Shown here: piece after piece, positions 44,203 to 54,501 of the stretch | Layout: the number at the start of each line of letters is the position of its first letter | Position numbering within the stretch: the first letter of the stretch is position 1 | Assembly (NCBI GenBank): GCA_013112715.1 | Contig: JABFGB010000026.1 | Location: 21,111 to 85,110, forward strand | Length of the DNA stretch: 64,000 nt | Direction of reading: 5' to 3' | DNA from: Chloroflexota bacterium | GTDB taxonomy: Bacteria; Chloroflexota; Anaerolineae; Aggregatilineales; J027 | Notes under the pieces: model-generated | Seen by the model: the letters and a program-made list of their open reading frames with translations, nothing else | The model's database searches: none | What the model was told of the DNA's origin: nothing | Translations under genes and position numbers: made by a program

Positions 44203-44551
44203 TTTCTTCTTCGGCCTCCAATGATAGGATTTCCAATTCGCGGCCTTGTCGAATATCGTTGCTAAATGTGCCACAGACCGGGCAGCAAAAGGCTTGTACC
44301 GTCTCCAATGCAACGGTTTGCTGACATTGTGGGCAATAAATCACAACGGGTAGTTCTTCGATCAGGAGTTTTGACCCTTCAAGGAGCGTGCCTGCACTGG
44401 CAATGTCATAACAAAAAAGGAGTGAATCTTTAACCACCCCCGCCAGCGCCCCTAATTGCAATCGTACCGCTGTCACGCGCTGCACATTAGCTCGTTGGGC
44501 GGCGGTGTTGGCAATCTCGACAAGATTTTGGGCAATCGAAAGTTCATGCAT
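44180..44551 (-). CDS. hypA: Hydrogenase nickel-insertion protein HypA
   Basis: This 123-residue nickel carrier has the nickel-binding N-terminal MHELSIAQNLVEI with His2. The zinc site is made of two Cys pairs, CPQC and CPVC, around residues 72-95. The C-terminal tail EEENEHPSHP is acidic with two His. It is the first gene of the hypABFCDE operon. Confidence 0.95.
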   Translation of the reverse strand: MHELSIAQNLVEIANTAAQRANVQRVTAVRLQLGALAGVVKDSLLFCYDIASAGTLLEGSKLLIEELPVVIYCPQCQQTVALETVQAFCCPVCGTFSNDIRQGRELEILSLEAEEENEHPSHP

Positions 44552-44659
44552 TAGGGGACAGTTCCCCTCTATTTGGATTGGTTCAGATGGAAACCAGTAT
44601 AGTGCTCAGAAGAGGAAGCAACCAGTGACAAATGATATATAAGTGATCGTCACCTAGCA

Positions 44660-46384
44660 TCAAACGCTATCTTCAAGGGCCTCCGGATAATACTCATCCA
44701 CATTGGCAGGGCTGACAAAAAAATGTTCGGTATAGGTGGCGAGGGGGGCTTCAATCCCTTCCAAAATATCCAACGCCAAACGAGTCAGGGCTGGCCCATA
44801 ATCTTCGGGGCGAAAGGCGGTTGACCCTACGATACTAGATTGTTCCTTTCGCATCTCGGCACGAATACGACGGTCAGCGCCTTGCCCGACAATCAACAAA
44901 TTTTCCTCGCAGCCAATATCGCTGGCGACCCGCAAGGTACCAATGGCGGCATCATCATTAAAACAAATCACCGCGCATCGTGAATGGGGTGGCAAGTCGT
45001 TTAGGGTCTTTTCCATACTGGGATATAGACCCTCACTAGTATTGTCGGAATCCACCCAGATGATTTTTTCCGGCGGGATGGTATTCAAGCGCTGCTGCAA
45101 ACCATCCATCTGTCCCTTAATCCGCAGGGCTGGAAGCTGACCGGCGCGTTTTTGTTCAACCACGATCACAAAATCGAATTGACCCTGCCAGCGGCTTTCA
45201 ATCGCCTTAGCCAGTTCGACACCTGCGATTTGACCTGCCACATAATTGTTGACGCCAAAATAACGTGCTCCCACCATGGGAATATCTACCGCGATTACGG
45301 GGATGCGGGCCTGTTGAAATTTGTGGGCGATCAGGTTGCCGATGCTCTCGTCAATCTGGTATTCAATGACTAGATCGAGGTCTTGGGCCAGTAACTCGTC
45401 AGCGACTTGGAGGGCTACCTGCGGGTCAAGCTGGTTATCGGCGACGATGAGTTCAATCTGCTTACTTTCTTCGGCGGCTTTTTGCAGACTGCGGCGCACA
45501 TCGCGGCTAAAGGGGGTGTTTTCCGAAAGATTGCCGAACCCAACCCGAAAATAACGCCGTTCGCCATTGGTGGACATATAGGAACGGGTGGTTTGTTCGC
45601 TGCAAATCACCACATGAGTGTTGGTCGAGCGGATATAGTCAATCGTCTCGCGGCTGATTTGTTCATCGGTGATGAAATAGTGCATTTCATCAAGTGAGGC
45701 AAAGCGTGTTAGGCCCACCTGCCCGATTTTACTGGAATCCAGCAGGGCGATACGTTTTTGGGCGGCTTGCAGCATCAGGCTTTTCATTTTGGCCTCTTGC
45801 AAGTCCATTTCAAAAAAGCCCATTTCGGGGGTGAAGCCGCTGCACGACACAAAGGCAGTCTGGATGCGGTAATCCTGTAGTACCTGCTCACTAATCGAGC
45901 CTGTGATGGAATTCCCATTCGGGCGCAAAATCCCCCCTAGAATGATAATCGTGTTGGAGGGTTCTTTTGCCAACAGACGGGCGACATCAATGCCATTGGT
46001 AAAGACGGTCAAATTGCGGCGGTCAGCAAGGAATGAGGCGATGTGGAAAACAGTAGAGCTGGCATCGAACATAATGACGTCACCGTCTTCGATCATTCCG
46101 GCGGCCCATCGCGCAATCCACTTTTTTTCTTCGGCTTTTTCGAGGACTTTTTGGGCAAGGTAGGAGGAGACTAGGCCTGTTGGCGGTTGACCAACTTTGG
46201 CAACTGCCCCACCACGTATCCGCACCAATTGACCTTGCTCACCCAATGCCTCCAAATCATTGCGGATAGTGCTTTCTGAGACATCCAAATACTCAGCCAA
46301 CTGCGCCACGCGCACACTCGAATATTCTTGCACCAAGCGCAAAATCGTTTGATGACGTTCGTAAGCACTCGCCGATTTTTCCAT
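44660..46384 (-). CDS. DeoR-type repressor fused to a periplasmic-binding-protein domain
   Basis: This 574-residue regulator is about twice the length of a normal DeoR protein. Residues 1-60 are a DeoR HTH (RVAQLAEYLDVSESTIRNDL). Residues about 75-235 are a DeoR sensor domain of the phosphosugar-isomerase-like fold (DGDVIMFDASSTVFHIA, TVFTNGIDVARLLA, FASLDEMHYFITDE). From about residue 275 to 560 comes a complete type 1 periplasmic-binding-protein fold (RVGFGNLSENTPF, LVIEYQIDESIG, GQIAGVELAKAIE, IVGQGADRRIRAEMRKEQSS, FRPEDYGPALTRLALDIL). No membrane segment is present, so both sensors are cytoplasmic. It is divergent from the rhamnose operon and is the likely regulator of it. No strong ribosome site is seen. 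Confidence 0.88.
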   Translation of the reverse strand: MEKSASAYERHQTILRLVQEYSSVRVAQLAEYLDVSESTIRNDLEALGEQGQLVRIRGGAVAKVGQPPTGLVSSYLAQKVLEKAEEKKWIARWAAGMIEDGDVIMFDASSTVFHIASFLADRRNLTVFTNGIDVARLLAKEPSNTIIILGGILRPNGNSITGSISEQVLQDYRIQTAFVSCSGFTPEMGFFEMDLQEAKMKSLMLQAAQKRIALLDSSKIGQVGLTRFASLDEMHYFITDEQISRETIDYIRSTNTHVVICSEQTTRSYMSTNGERRYFRVGFGNLSENTPFSRDVRRSLQKAAEESKQIELIVADNQLDPQVALQVADELLAQDLDLVIEYQIDESIGNLIAHKFQQARIPVIAVDIPMVGARYFGVNNYVAGQIAGVELAKAIESRWQGQFDFVIVVEQKRAGQLPALRIKGQMDGLQQRLNTIPPEKIIWVDSDNTSEGLYPSMEKTLNDLPPHSRCAVICFNDDAAIGTLRVASDIGCEENLLIVGQGADRRIRAEMRKEQSSIVGSTAFRPEDYGPALTRLALDILEGIEAPLATYTEHFFVSPANVDEYYPEALEDSV

Positions 46385-46427
46385 ATTTGCCCATCAATAT
46401 TCAAAATTTGGAATCGCAATTTCTTTT

Positions 46428-46545
46428 AGTATACACCGAGATTTCGAGAATCGGAGTCGAATTATTCTTGATAATTATTGAAAATTCTCGTTTTTTGCGG
46501 AAAATTCTCGAAAAAGTTGCAATTTTCGAGAATCACTATTAGAAT
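46428..46545. promoter_or_regulatory. Divergent promoters with four CGAGAAT operator copies
   Basis: The heptamer CGAGAAT occurs at 46445-46451 (+), 46484-46490 (-), 46504-46510 (-) and 46527-46533 (+). The last two form a perfect inverted repeat, ATTCTCGAAAA and TTTTCGAGAAT, separated by eight bases. The + strand promoter TTGCAA (46517-46522), 17 bases, TAGAAT (46540-46545) overlaps the right arm. On the - strand TATACT (46433-46428) is a likely -10 box for the regulator gene, with the first copy just behind it. A repressor bound here would control both directions. Confidence 0.8.
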
Positions 46546-46587
46546 GTGAAATGAGTTTAGGAAAAAAACACTTTGGATTTTTAAGAG

Positions 46588-48114
46588 ATGACTGCTGATC
46601 CGTTATTAGAAATTCGGAATGTCTCCAAGCAGTTCGGTGCAACGAAGGCACTCAGTTCCGTTTCATTAAGCCTGTATCCGGGTGAAGTCCACGCTCTGCT
46701 CGGCGAAAATGGGGCGGGTAAATCTACCCTCATCAAAATCATGACGGGCATCTATCAACCCGACAGCGGCGAAATTTTGCTGCAAGGCCGTCCGATTTCC
46801 CTCCACAATTCCGCTCAAGCCCAAAAACATGGCATTGCTGCCATCTATCAAGAACCACTGGTTTTTCCCGATTTAAACATCGCCGAAAACATCTTCATCA
46901 GCCATCAGCGGCGTAATCCGTTGGTGCGATGGGGCAAACTCTATCGGGATGCCGAAAAGGTGCTGGCACAATTGGGGGTGGCACTGGATGTTCGGGCATT
47001 GGCACGCGGCTTGCCATTGGCGGCCCAACAAACAGTTGAGATTGCCAAAGCGATTTCGATGGATGTGCGCTTACTGATTATGGATGAACCCACCGCTTCG
47101 CTGTCTATCCATGAGGTCAAGCAGCTATTTGGCCTCGTGCATAATTTGCGCAAAGTAGGGGTGGCGATTTTGTTTATCAGTCACCGCTTGGATGAGGTCT
47201 TTGAAATCGCGGATCGGGTGACGGTGTTCCGCGATGGTCAATTTATCTCAACCGCTCCAGTGACCGAAGTCACGCCAGAACAGGCTATTCGAGATATGGT
47301 CGGGCGCGAGCTTGGCGATATTTTTTCCAAAGAACCCAGTCCACGCGGCGATGTGGTGTTATCTGTCAAAGATTTAAGCCGAGAACCCCGTTTCCATAAC
47401 ATCAATTTTGAACTGCACGCAGGTGAAGTGTTGGGATTGGCGGGGTTGGTGGGTGCAGGCCGCACCGATGTGGCGCTCGCCCTGTTTGGGATTGCCCCGG
47501 CCCATCATGGACACATTACCTATCTTGGCAAAGAAGTTCATCTGCATTCTCCGAAACAAGCAACCCATATGGGCATTGTGTATGTACCAGAAGATCGGCG
47601 TCAGCATGGCTTGGTGCTGCCGATGTCGCTGATGGCGAATATTTCGCTACCGAGTGTGAAAAATTATCGCAATCAGTTCGGCATGGTGCAGCGCGGCAAA
47701 GAGGTTACAACGGCAGAGCAGTATCGCCAGCAGCTTTCGATTCGCACCTCATCACTAGCTATGCCAGCGGGCAAATTGTCAGGAGGCAATCAACAAAAGG
47801 TCGTGTTGAGCAAATGGCTAAATACCAAACCGCGCCTGCTGATTCTTGATGAACCCACACGCGGAATTGATGTTGGGGCGAAACAGGAAGTGCATCGTCT
47901 TATTAACCAACTGGCGCAGCAGGGCATGGCGATTTTGATGATTTCATCCGATTTGCCGGAAGTCTTGGCGATGAGTGACTGGATTTTGGTGATGCGTGAG
48001 GGTCAGCAGATGGGCATTTTTGATCGGCACGAAGCCACGCAGGAAATTATTATGGCGGCTGCGGTCGGACAGGCATTAAACAATGAGGCAGAAAGGGCAG
48101 TGGTACATGCGTAG
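46588..48114 (+). CDS. rhaT: Rhamnose ABC transporter ATP-binding protein
   Basis: This 508-residue double ATPase of the RbsA/RhaT type energises sugar import. The first nucleotide-binding domain has Walker [11 protein letters not shown] and Walker [11 protein letters not shown]. The second has the usual degenerate A loop GLVGAGRTD, signature [15 protein letters not shown] and Walker [11 protein letters not shown]. The sugar is assigned as L-rhamnose from the catabolic genes downstream; the family alone does not fix it. The symbol follows the Rhizobium rhaSTPQ naming. Confidence 0.9.
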   Translation: MTADPLLEIRNVSKQFGATKALSSVSLSLYPGEVHALLGENGAGKSTLIKIMTGIYQPDSGEILLQGRPISLHNSAQAQKHGIAAIYQEPLVFPDLNIAENIFISHQRRNPLVRWGKLYRDAEKVLAQLGVALDVRALARGLPLAAQQTVEIAKAISMDVRLLIMDEPTASLSIHEVKQLFGLVHNLRKVGVAILFISHRLDEVFEIADRVTVFRDGQFISTAPVTEVTPEQAIRDMVGRELGDIFSKEPSPRGDVVLSVKDLSREPRFHNINFELHAGEVLGLAGLVGAGRTDVALALFGIAPAHHGHITYLGKEVHLHSPKQATHMGIVYVPEDRRQHGLVLPMSLMANISLPSVKNYRNQFGMVQRGKEVTTAEQYRQQLSIRTSSLAMPAGKLSGGNQQKVVLSKWLNTKPRLLILDEPTRGIDVGAKQEVHRLINQLAQQGMAILMISSDLPEVLAMSDWILVMREGQQMGIFDRHEATQEIIMAAAVGQALNNEAERAVVHA

Positions 48115-49144
48115 AATACGACGATGGGTGCCCTTACAACGGCTGCGTGAATTCAGCCTTGTGATTATTCTCATTATTGTGGTGTTGATTTTTGGCAATC
48201 AAATAGACAATTATTACACCCCCCGCACTTTTAACCGTATCTCTTCGACGGTGGCCCTGATTACATTGGTCGCTGTGGGACAAACGATGGTTGTGCTAAC
48301 GCGCAATGTAGATTTGTCGGTAGGGTCAGTGGTTGGATTCACCGCCTATTTTGTAGGGCGGTACGTCAGCAAAAATGAAGACATGGCCCCCTTAATGCTG
48401 GCGGCGCTGGCAATGGGGATTGGGGCAGGTATGGGTTTAATTAACGGCCTCTTGGTGGCTTATGGACGCATCCCAGCGATTGTCGTAACCCTCGGCACAA
48501 TGGCAATTTATCGCGGGCTTTTGGTTGAATATTCCGACTCTAAATCGGTTGCTACACGCGAACTGCCGGATTGGATTAAGGAACTGCCCCAAGAAAGTCT
48601 CTTCCATTATGGTGAATATGAACTCCGCGCACTGCCAGCCATCGCGCTCGCCGCAGTCATCATCATCTTTTTCTTATTGCTCTATAGCTCGTTTGGCCGC
48701 CGACTCTATGCCATCGGGTCAAGCCCAGAGGCCGCTAACCTAGCCGGGATTCGTGCCCCACGTATGGTGACATTGGCCTTTACGATGTGTGGTGCGATGG
48801 CGGGCCTAGGTGGAATGCTCTATCTGGCGCGTTTTGGAACGATTACAGTAGATGCGGCACGCGGGATGGAGCTACAGGTCGTTGCGGCGGTAGTCGTCGG
48901 AGGGGTCAATATCCTCGGCGGTTCTGGTACGGTGCTGGGGGCAATGCTCGGCGCGATCCTGATAGGCACGATTGAGCAAAGCCTGATTCGCATGAATATC
49001 AACGAATTTTGGAAAGATGCCCTGTTAGGCTTGTGCATCATTATCGCGGTGACGGTAGATCGCATCTTGATTAATCAACTGACGCCGTGGTGGTCGAGAA
49101 CGGAGCTTCAACGGATGCCGGAGGAACCCCATGCAGCAGTCTAA
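48107..49144 (+). CDS. rhaP: Rhamnose ABC transporter permease 1
   Basis: This 345-residue RbsC/AraH-type permease has about ten hydrophobic segments. The core phrases [24 protein letters not shown], shared by the family, and [16 protein letters not shown] (cytoplasmic loop) are present. The start at 48107 has AAAGGG about ten bases upstream and overlaps the end of the ATPase gene by eight bases. An in-frame ATG at 48083 is less likely. Confidence 0.9.
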   Translation: MRRIRRWVPLQRLREFSLVIILIIVVLIFGNQIDNYYTPRTFNRISSTVALITLVAVGQTMVVLTRNVDLSVGSVVGFTAYFVGRYVSKNEDMAPLMLAALAMGIGAGMGLINGLLVAYGRIPAIVVTLGTMAIYRGLLVEYSDSKSVATRELPDWIKELPQESLFHYGEYELRALPAIALAAVIIIFFLLLYSSFGRRLYAIGSSPEAANLAGIRAPRMVTLAFTMCGAMAGLGGMLYLARFGTITVDAARGMELQVVAAVVVGGVNILGGSGTVLGAMLGAILIGTIEQSLIRMNINEFWKDALLGLCIIIAVTVDRILINQLTPWWSRTELQRMPEEPHAAV

Positions 49145-50171
49145 ACGATGGGCATGGCTGAAAAGCTGGGAAGCCCTCATGTTCATTATCCTGTGCGCGG
49201 TAGTGGTTGCTAATCTGCGCCTATCCGAGCATTACCTTGACCTGAATAATCTTGCCAATATCTTCCACCTTTCGATTGAAAAGTCGCTCGTCGTCTTGAT
49301 TATGGCTTTCGTGATAATCAACGGCGAAATTGATCTTTCGGTGGCTTCAGTCATGGGTCTTTCAGCAACGGTCTTGGCAGAACGTTATGATGCCGGGTGG
49401 CCGATTGCTGCGGGTTTTGCGCTTGCCCTTTGTGTGGGTATCCTATGCGGCCTGCTAAATGGCCTTTTTTCCGCCTACATGGGCATTCCTTCGCTGATTG
49501 TGACACTAGCAGGTTTGATTGGGTATCGCGGTGTGGCACGCATCTTGCTAGAAGATCGTTCAGTGGGTGATTTCCCAAGTTGGTTCACATCATTAGGTCA
49601 GGACGGCATTATTGGGCCGTTCCCCCTCACGATCTTTGTATTCATCGCCCTATTCATTTTGGGGTTTGTGATTCTGCAGTACAGCGTATTTGGGCGCTAT
49701 GTCTATGCCATCGGCAACAATCGGGCGGCGGCTGAATATGCTGGGATTAACGCTAAACAGGTCAAAGTGACGATTTTTATGGCATCTGGCCTAATAGCAG
49801 CCCTCGCAGGTGCGTTTTATGCGGCCCGTTTAGGCAACGTTCGAGCCAATGCTGCGGAAGGGTTTGAACTCGACATCATCACGATTGTGCTGTTGGGAGG
49901 GGTCAGCATTTTTGGCGGCACGGGCACGATGATTGGCGTAGGTCTCTCGTTGCTCGTGGTGTTGAATTTACGCAACGGCATGTCACTTTCTAATGTGGAC
50001 GGCAACACCCAAACCAGTGTTATTGGCCTACTGTTGATTCTATCGGTATTGGTACCCAATTTAATTCAACTACTCCAACGATTACTCCCTCGTCTGTTTT
50101 CAGTTATAGCTGGATTCATGAATAAAGGAGGTGCGACGAAGCCAAAATCGCAGGTCAGTGTTCACCAATAA
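49131..50171 (+). CDS. rhaQ: Rhamnose ABC transporter permease 2
   Basis: This 346-residue second RbsC-type permease forms the heteromeric channel with the preceding one. Typical phrases are [23 protein letters not shown] and [20 protein letters not shown]. It overlaps the first permease gene by 14 bases, so translation is coupled. The C-terminal tail is basic. Confidence 0.9.
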   Translation: MQQSKRWAWLKSWEALMFIILCAVVVANLRLSEHYLDLNNLANIFHLSIEKSLVVLIMAFVIINGEIDLSVASVMGLSATVLAERYDAGWPIAAGFALALCVGILCGLLNGLFSAYMGIPSLIVTLAGLIGYRGVARILLEDRSVGDFPSWFTSLGQDGIIGPFPLTIFVFIALFILGFVILQYSVFGRYVYAIGNNRAAAEYAGINAKQVKVTIFMASGLIAALAGAFYAARLGNVRANAAEGFELDIITIVLLGGVSIFGGTGTMIGVGLSLLVVLNLRNGMSLSNVDGNTQTSVIGLLLILSVLVPNLIQLLQRLLPRLFSVIAGFMNKGGATKPKSQVSVHQ

Positions 50172-50205
50172 ATACATCTGTTTGCAAATCACAGGAGTAG
50201 AGCGA

Positions 50206-51309
50206 ATGCGAAAATTACAATTGTTGCTGGTTGCCCTCGTACTGCTGACCCTGACGGCTGGACTGGTGCGGGCACAAGACCCCGAACCCATCAAAGCAGA
50301 ACCCGGCGTTGAACTCAATATGGTGCTGCTGCCCAAGACTTTGGGAAATGCCGTGTTTGATGAGGCTCATGAAGGCGCAATCGAAGCTCATGAGGAGTTG
50401 GAAAATCCCGGCGAATTGATTTTCAATGCCCCGACCCCCGATAATGCCATTCCCGGCCAGATCGAGATCATTGAAGCCTCCATTACCCAAGAAGTGGATG
50501 CGATCATGATTTCCGCCAACGACTATGAACAATTAGTGCCCTCCACCACCAAAGCGATGGAACAGGATATCACGATTGTGACATGGGACTCCCCGGTTTC
50601 CCCTGAAGGCGAAGAATTGTTTATCGCGCAGGTAGACTTTACCGAAACCGGCACTGTCATGGCGGATATGGCCCTAAGTATTCTCGGTGAAGATGGCGGT
50701 CAATTTGCCATCCTCTCCGCGACACCCGATGCTTCCAATCAAAATGCGTGGATTGAGGCAATGCAGGCCGCGTTGGAAGCCGATGAGAAATATGCCAACC
50801 TCGAATTGGTAGACATTGTGTATGGCAATGATGACCCCGATGACAGCTACAATGAAGCCCTCGGCTTGGTCGACAGCTATCCTGATCTTGAACTGATTAT
50901 GGCGCCCACCACTGTTGGTATTGCAGCGGCGGCTAAAGCCATGCAAGACGAAGAACTGTGCGGCGAAGTTGCCGTATCTGGTCTGGGGCTGCCGTCCGAA
51001 ATGCAGGAATTTATTGAAAACGGTTGTGCCCAAGAATTTGCGCTGTGGAGCTTCAAAGATTTGGGCTATCTGACCTACTACGTGTCCTATCTGCTGGCCT
51101 CGGGCGCAATGGAAGCTGAAGAAGGCGTCGTGTTTGAGGCGGGCCGAATGGGAACTTATACTATCGAAGCCGACCCGAACCGTGAAGATGGACTGCGTGT
51201 TCTGATGGGGCCATTCAGCGTTTACAATGCTGATAACCTTGAAGAATGGGCAGCGGGTGGCGATGAAGAGGGCGAACCAGAAGTCGAAGCCACCGAAGAA
51301 GCGAACTAA
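50206..51309 (+). CDS. rhaS: Rhamnose ABC transporter substrate-binding protein
   Basis: This 367-residue exported type 1 periplasmic-binding protein has a clear signal peptide ([19 protein letters not shown], cleavage after VRAQ). Body phrases include [47 protein letters not shown] and [10 protein letters not shown], typical of the RhaS/AI-2-like branch. The C-terminal tail is strongly acidic ([14 protein letters not shown]). AGGAG lies eight bases upstream of the ATG. It precedes the catabolic genes and is separated from them by a hairpin. Confidence 0.9.
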   Translation: MRKLQLLLVALVLLTLTAGLVRAQDPEPIKAEPGVELNMVLLPKTLGNAVFDEAHEGAIEAHEELENPGELIFNAPTPDNAIPGQIEIIEASITQEVDAIMISANDYEQLVPSTTKAMEQDITIVTWDSPVSPEGEELFIAQVDFTETGTVMADMALSILGEDGGQFAILSATPDASNQNAWIEAMQAALEADEKYANLELVDIVYGNDDPDDSYNEALGLVDSYPDLELIMAPTTVGIAAAAKAMQDEELCGEVAVSGLGLPSEMQEFIENGCAQEFALWSFKDLGYLTYYVSYLLASGAMEAEEGVVFEAGRMGTYTIEADPNREDGLRVLMGPFSVYNADNLEEWAAGGDEEGEPEVEATEEAN

Positions 51310-51341
51310 CAGACTATCCTTTTTACCATAAATCTATCTTC

Positions 51342-51372
51342 AACCCCTCTCGCGTATTGGGAGGGGTTTGAA
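51342..51372 (+). terminator. Hairpin between binding-protein gene and rhamnose catabolic genes
   Basis: AACCCCTC and GAGGGGTT pair perfectly around an 11-base loop, followed by only three T. It is likely a partial terminator or 3' stabiliser that favours the binding-protein message. Confidence 0.6.
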
Positions 51373-51407
51373 ATCATGGACATGCCACATCACCAAAGGG
51401 GTTTCGG

Positions 51408-51731
51408 ATGAAACGGGTTGGCTTTGTCTTAAAAGTACGACAAGAACTTATTGAAGACTATAAAAAACACCATCAGCATGTCTGGGACGAAATGCAAGCG
51501 GCTTTACGAGCGACGGGTTGGCACAATTATTCTTTGTTCATGCGCTCGGACGGTCTGTTATTTGGTTATTTTGAGACGCCTATTTCCTTACAAGCAGCAC
51601 AGGCGGGGATGGCCCAAACCGAGGTCAATCAACGCTGGCAAGATATGATGAGTCCTTATTTTGAAATTCCCGAAGGGGCACACCCCGATCAATTATTTAT
51701 GGAACTGGAAGAAGTCTTCCATCTGGATTAA
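51408..51731 (+). CDS. rhaM: L-rhamnose mutarotase
   Basis: RhaM interconverts alpha- and beta-L-rhamnose so that the isomerase receives the right anomer. It has 107 residues with the dimeric ferredoxin-like fold. Family phrases are [26 protein letters not shown] and [17 protein letters not shown]. It lies two bases before the isomerase gene. Confidence 0.95.
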   Translation: MKRVGFVLKVRQELIEDYKKHHQHVWDEMQAALRATGWHNYSLFMRSDGLLFGYFETPISLQAAQAGMAQTEVNQRWQDMMSPYFEIPEGAHPDQLFMELEEVFHLD

Positions 51732-51733
51732 TC

Positions 51734-53005
51734 ATGATGACACCTAGCGATTCTCAACTGGAACAGGCCTATCAGTTGGCAAAAGAGCGCTATGCCGCAT
51801 TTGGGGTAGATACCGACGCGGCATTGGCCCAATTGAAGCCTATCCCCATTAGTCTGCACTGCTGGCAAGGCGATGATGTTGGCGGCTTTGAAGACCCGGA
51901 TCGTGGCTTAGGTGGTGGTCTAATGACGACAGGCAATTACCCCGGTAAGGCTCGCACCGCCGATGAACTTCGCCGGGATTTGGACATGGCCTATAGCTTA
52001 ATCCCCGGTCAACATCGGCTTAATCTGCACGCGATTTATTTGGAAACGACCCAAAAAGTTGAGCGCACCGATATTCGGCCAGAACATTTTGCCGGGTGGG
52101 TGGATTGGGCCAAAGCCAATGGGCACGGGATTGATTTCAACCCCACCCTATTTTCGCACCCGTTGGCGGATGATGGATTGACACTCTCGCATCCAGACCC
52201 GACCATTCGTCAATTTTGGATTGACCACTGTATCGCTACCCGTCGCATTGGGGCGTATTTTGGTCGAGAATTAGGAACACCATGTGTCACCAATGTCTGG
52301 ATACCAGATGGCTATAAAGATATACCCGCTGACCGCCTCGGCCCGCGTGAACGGCTCAAAAATGCACTGGATATGGTATTTGCGGAGAAACTAAATCCAC
52401 AGCATAACCTTGATGCTGTCGAAAGCAAATTGTTTGGCATTGGTTCAGAATCTTATGTGGTTGGCTCACACGAGTTTTATATGGGGTATGCCATTGCCAA
52501 CCAAAAATTACTTTGCTTGGATTCGGGCCATTTTCATCCCACCGAAAGCATCGCGGATAAGATTTCTTCATCTCTGCTCTACTTGGATGAAATTCTGCTG
52601 CATGTCAGTCGGGGTGTGCGTTGGGATAGCGATCATGTAGTGATTTGGAACGATGACCTCGCCGCCATCATGCAGGAAATTGTGCGAGGCAGCTTTTTGA
52701 AACGGGTGCATATTGGTCTCGACTTTTTTGATGCCAGTATCAATCGCATTGCTGCGTGGGTGATTGGGGCACGGAATGCGCTGCGTGCCCTCTTATCTGC
52801 GCTATTAGAACCTCGTTCCCTCCTTCGCCAATATGAACAAAATGGCAATTTCGCGGCACGGCTGGCGCTTATGGAAGAATTTAAAGGGCTGCCATTTGGC
52901 GCGGTGTGGGATTATTATTGCCGTCAGCAAAACGTGCCTGTCGGGTTGGCGTATATGAATGAGATCGCCACCTATGAGAAAAGTGTTTTGGCGCAGCGAG
53001 GATAG
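51734..53005 (+). CDS. rhaI: L-rhamnose isomerase
   Basis: This 423-residue metal-dependent isomerase converts L-rhamnose to L-rhamnulose. The sequence matches the RhaI branch found in Pseudomonas and Rhizobium: [15 protein letters not shown] near the N-terminus, [14 protein letters not shown], the metal-site region [18 protein letters not shown] and [14 protein letters not shown]. It starts at either of two adjacent ATG codons. Confidence 0.94.
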   Translation: MMTPSDSQLEQAYQLAKERYAAFGVDTDAALAQLKPIPISLHCWQGDDVGGFEDPDRGLGGGLMTTGNYPGKARTADELRRDLDMAYSLIPGQHRLNLHAIYLETTQKVERTDIRPEHFAGWVDWAKANGHGIDFNPTLFSHPLADDGLTLSHPDPTIRQFWIDHCIATRRIGAYFGRELGTPCVTNVWIPDGYKDIPADRLGPRERLKNALDMVFAEKLNPQHNLDAVESKLFGIGSESYVVGSHEFYMGYAIANQKLLCLDSGHFHPTESIADKISSSLLYLDEILLHVSRGVRWDSDHVVIWNDDLAAIMQEIVRGSFLKRVHIGLDFFDASINRIAAWVIGARNALRALLSALLEPRSLLRQYEQNGNFAARLALMEEFKGLPFGAVWDYYCRQQNVPVGLAYMNEIATYEKSVLAQRG

Positions 53006-53020
53006 ATAAGGTAACGGGAC

Positions 53021-54433
53021 ATGACCGCACGCAAGACAGTGCTGGCCGTTGATTTAGGGGCGGAATCGGGCCGTGTAATGGCGGCGCATTTTGATGGAAC
53101 ACAGCTTAATTTAGAGGAGTTACATCGCTTCGCCAATCCTGTTACCACTGTACACGGAACAATGCACTGGGATATTTTACATCTGTGGCGAAGTATTCAG
53201 CAGGGTATTGAGCTAGGCAAAAAGCATCACCCCGCCAGCCTCGGTGTGGATACATGGGCCATTGATTTTGGCTTGTTGGATGCACAGGGCAACCTGATTG
53301 GCAATCCGGTATGTTACCGTGACAGCCGTACCAATGGCATGATGGAGGTTGCCTTTGCCAGAGTTCCCCAACGCGAGATATTTGAGCAAACGGGCATCCA
53401 ATTTATGCCGATTAATACGCTCTATCAATTGTTGAGTTTGGTCGAGGCTCAATCGTCTATACTAGATATAGCCCAAACGTTTTTGACCATCCCCGACCTA
53501 CTAAATTATTGGCTGACGGGGGTCAAGGTCTGCGAATTTACCAATGTCACCACCACGCAGATGCTGAATCCCCGCAGCGGTCAATGGGCCAATGACATGC
53601 TCAATCGCTTGGGGATTCCAACCAAGATACTGCCCGAAATTGTGCTACCGGGGACAAAATTGGGGACATATGAGGGAATTCCAGTGATCGCCCCTGCTAC
53701 CCATGATACTGGCAGTGCGGTGGCGGCTGTTCCCACGCAACAAAAGAACTACGCCTATATCAGCAGCGGCACATGGAGTTTGGTTGGCTTAGAGGTTGGG
53801 CAGGCCGTCATCACTGATGAATCGTTTGAGGCCAACATCACGAATGAGGGTGGGGTCGCAGGAACGTATCGCCTTCTGAAAAATGTGGTGGGCCTGTGGA
53901 TTATCCAACAATGTCGGGCGACATGGGCGGCACAGGGCCAAGAATATAGTTATGCCGAGTTGGTCGAGATGGCGGAACAATCTGCGCCGCTGCGTTCAAC
54001 TGTTGATGTAGACGACGGACGATTTTTAGCCCCCGGTGACCATCCTCAACATATTCGGGATTGGTGTACTGAGCATCAACAGCCTGTACCGGACTCAATT
54101 GGGGCAGTGGTGCGCTGTGTATTGGAAAGTTTGGCCTTGAAATACCGTACCGTGATCGAACGCTTGCAATCCATTTCAGGGCAGGCTGTCGAAGTGATTC
54201 ATATTGTGGGCGGGGGTACCCAAAACGAACTGCTTAATCAATTGACCGCCAATGCTACAGGAATTCCAGTAGTGACTGGGCCGATTGAAGCAACAGTGTT
54301 GGGCAATGCGATAGTCCAATTAATGGCGCAAGGTGAAATCGGCACTTTCCATGAGGCCCGTCAATTATTGGCAAATATGGGCCTCACCAAGACCTATGTG
54401 CCGCAAAATACAGGCGATTGGCGTAATCTCTAG
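53021..54433 (+). CDS. rhaB: L-rhamnulokinase
   Basis: This 470-residue FGGY-family kinase phosphorylates L-rhamnulose at C1. The N-terminal phosphate motif is LAVDLGAESGRVM, the substrate region is DTWAIDFGLLDAQG, and the second phosphate motif is YISSGTWSLVGLE. The C-terminal adenosine motif HIVGGGTQNELLNQLTANAT is typical. It is 15 bases after the isomerase. Confidence 0.95.
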   Translation: MTARKTVLAVDLGAESGRVMAAHFDGTQLNLEELHRFANPVTTVHGTMHWDILHLWRSIQQGIELGKKHHPASLGVDTWAIDFGLLDAQGNLIGNPVCYRDSRTNGMMEVAFARVPQREIFEQTGIQFMPINTLYQLLSLVEAQSSILDIAQTFLTIPDLLNYWLTGVKVCEFTNVTTTQMLNPRSGQWANDMLNRLGIPTKILPEIVLPGTKLGTYEGIPVIAPATHDTGSAVAAVPTQQKNYAYISSGTWSLVGLEVGQAVITDESFEANITNEGGVAGTYRLLKNVVGLWIIQQCRATWAAQGQEYSYAELVEMAEQSAPLRSTVDVDDGRFLAPGDHPQHIRDWCTEHQQPVPDSIGAVVRCVLESLALKYRTVIERLQSISGQAVEVIHIVGGGTQNELLNQLTANATGIPVVTGPIEATVLGNAIVQLMAQGEIGTFHEARQLLANMGLTKTYVPQNTGDWRNL

Positions 54434-54501
54434 GGAAAATCGCCCCCACCCCAAACCCCTCCGCATCGCATGAAGAGGGACTTTAGGAGAATAGGATTTA
54501 C

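Noticed and set aside
46440..46545. Repeated CGAGAAT units considered as a CRISPR-like array
   Set aside because: The repeat is only seven bases, in mixed orientations, and lies in a divergent promoter. It is an operator array.
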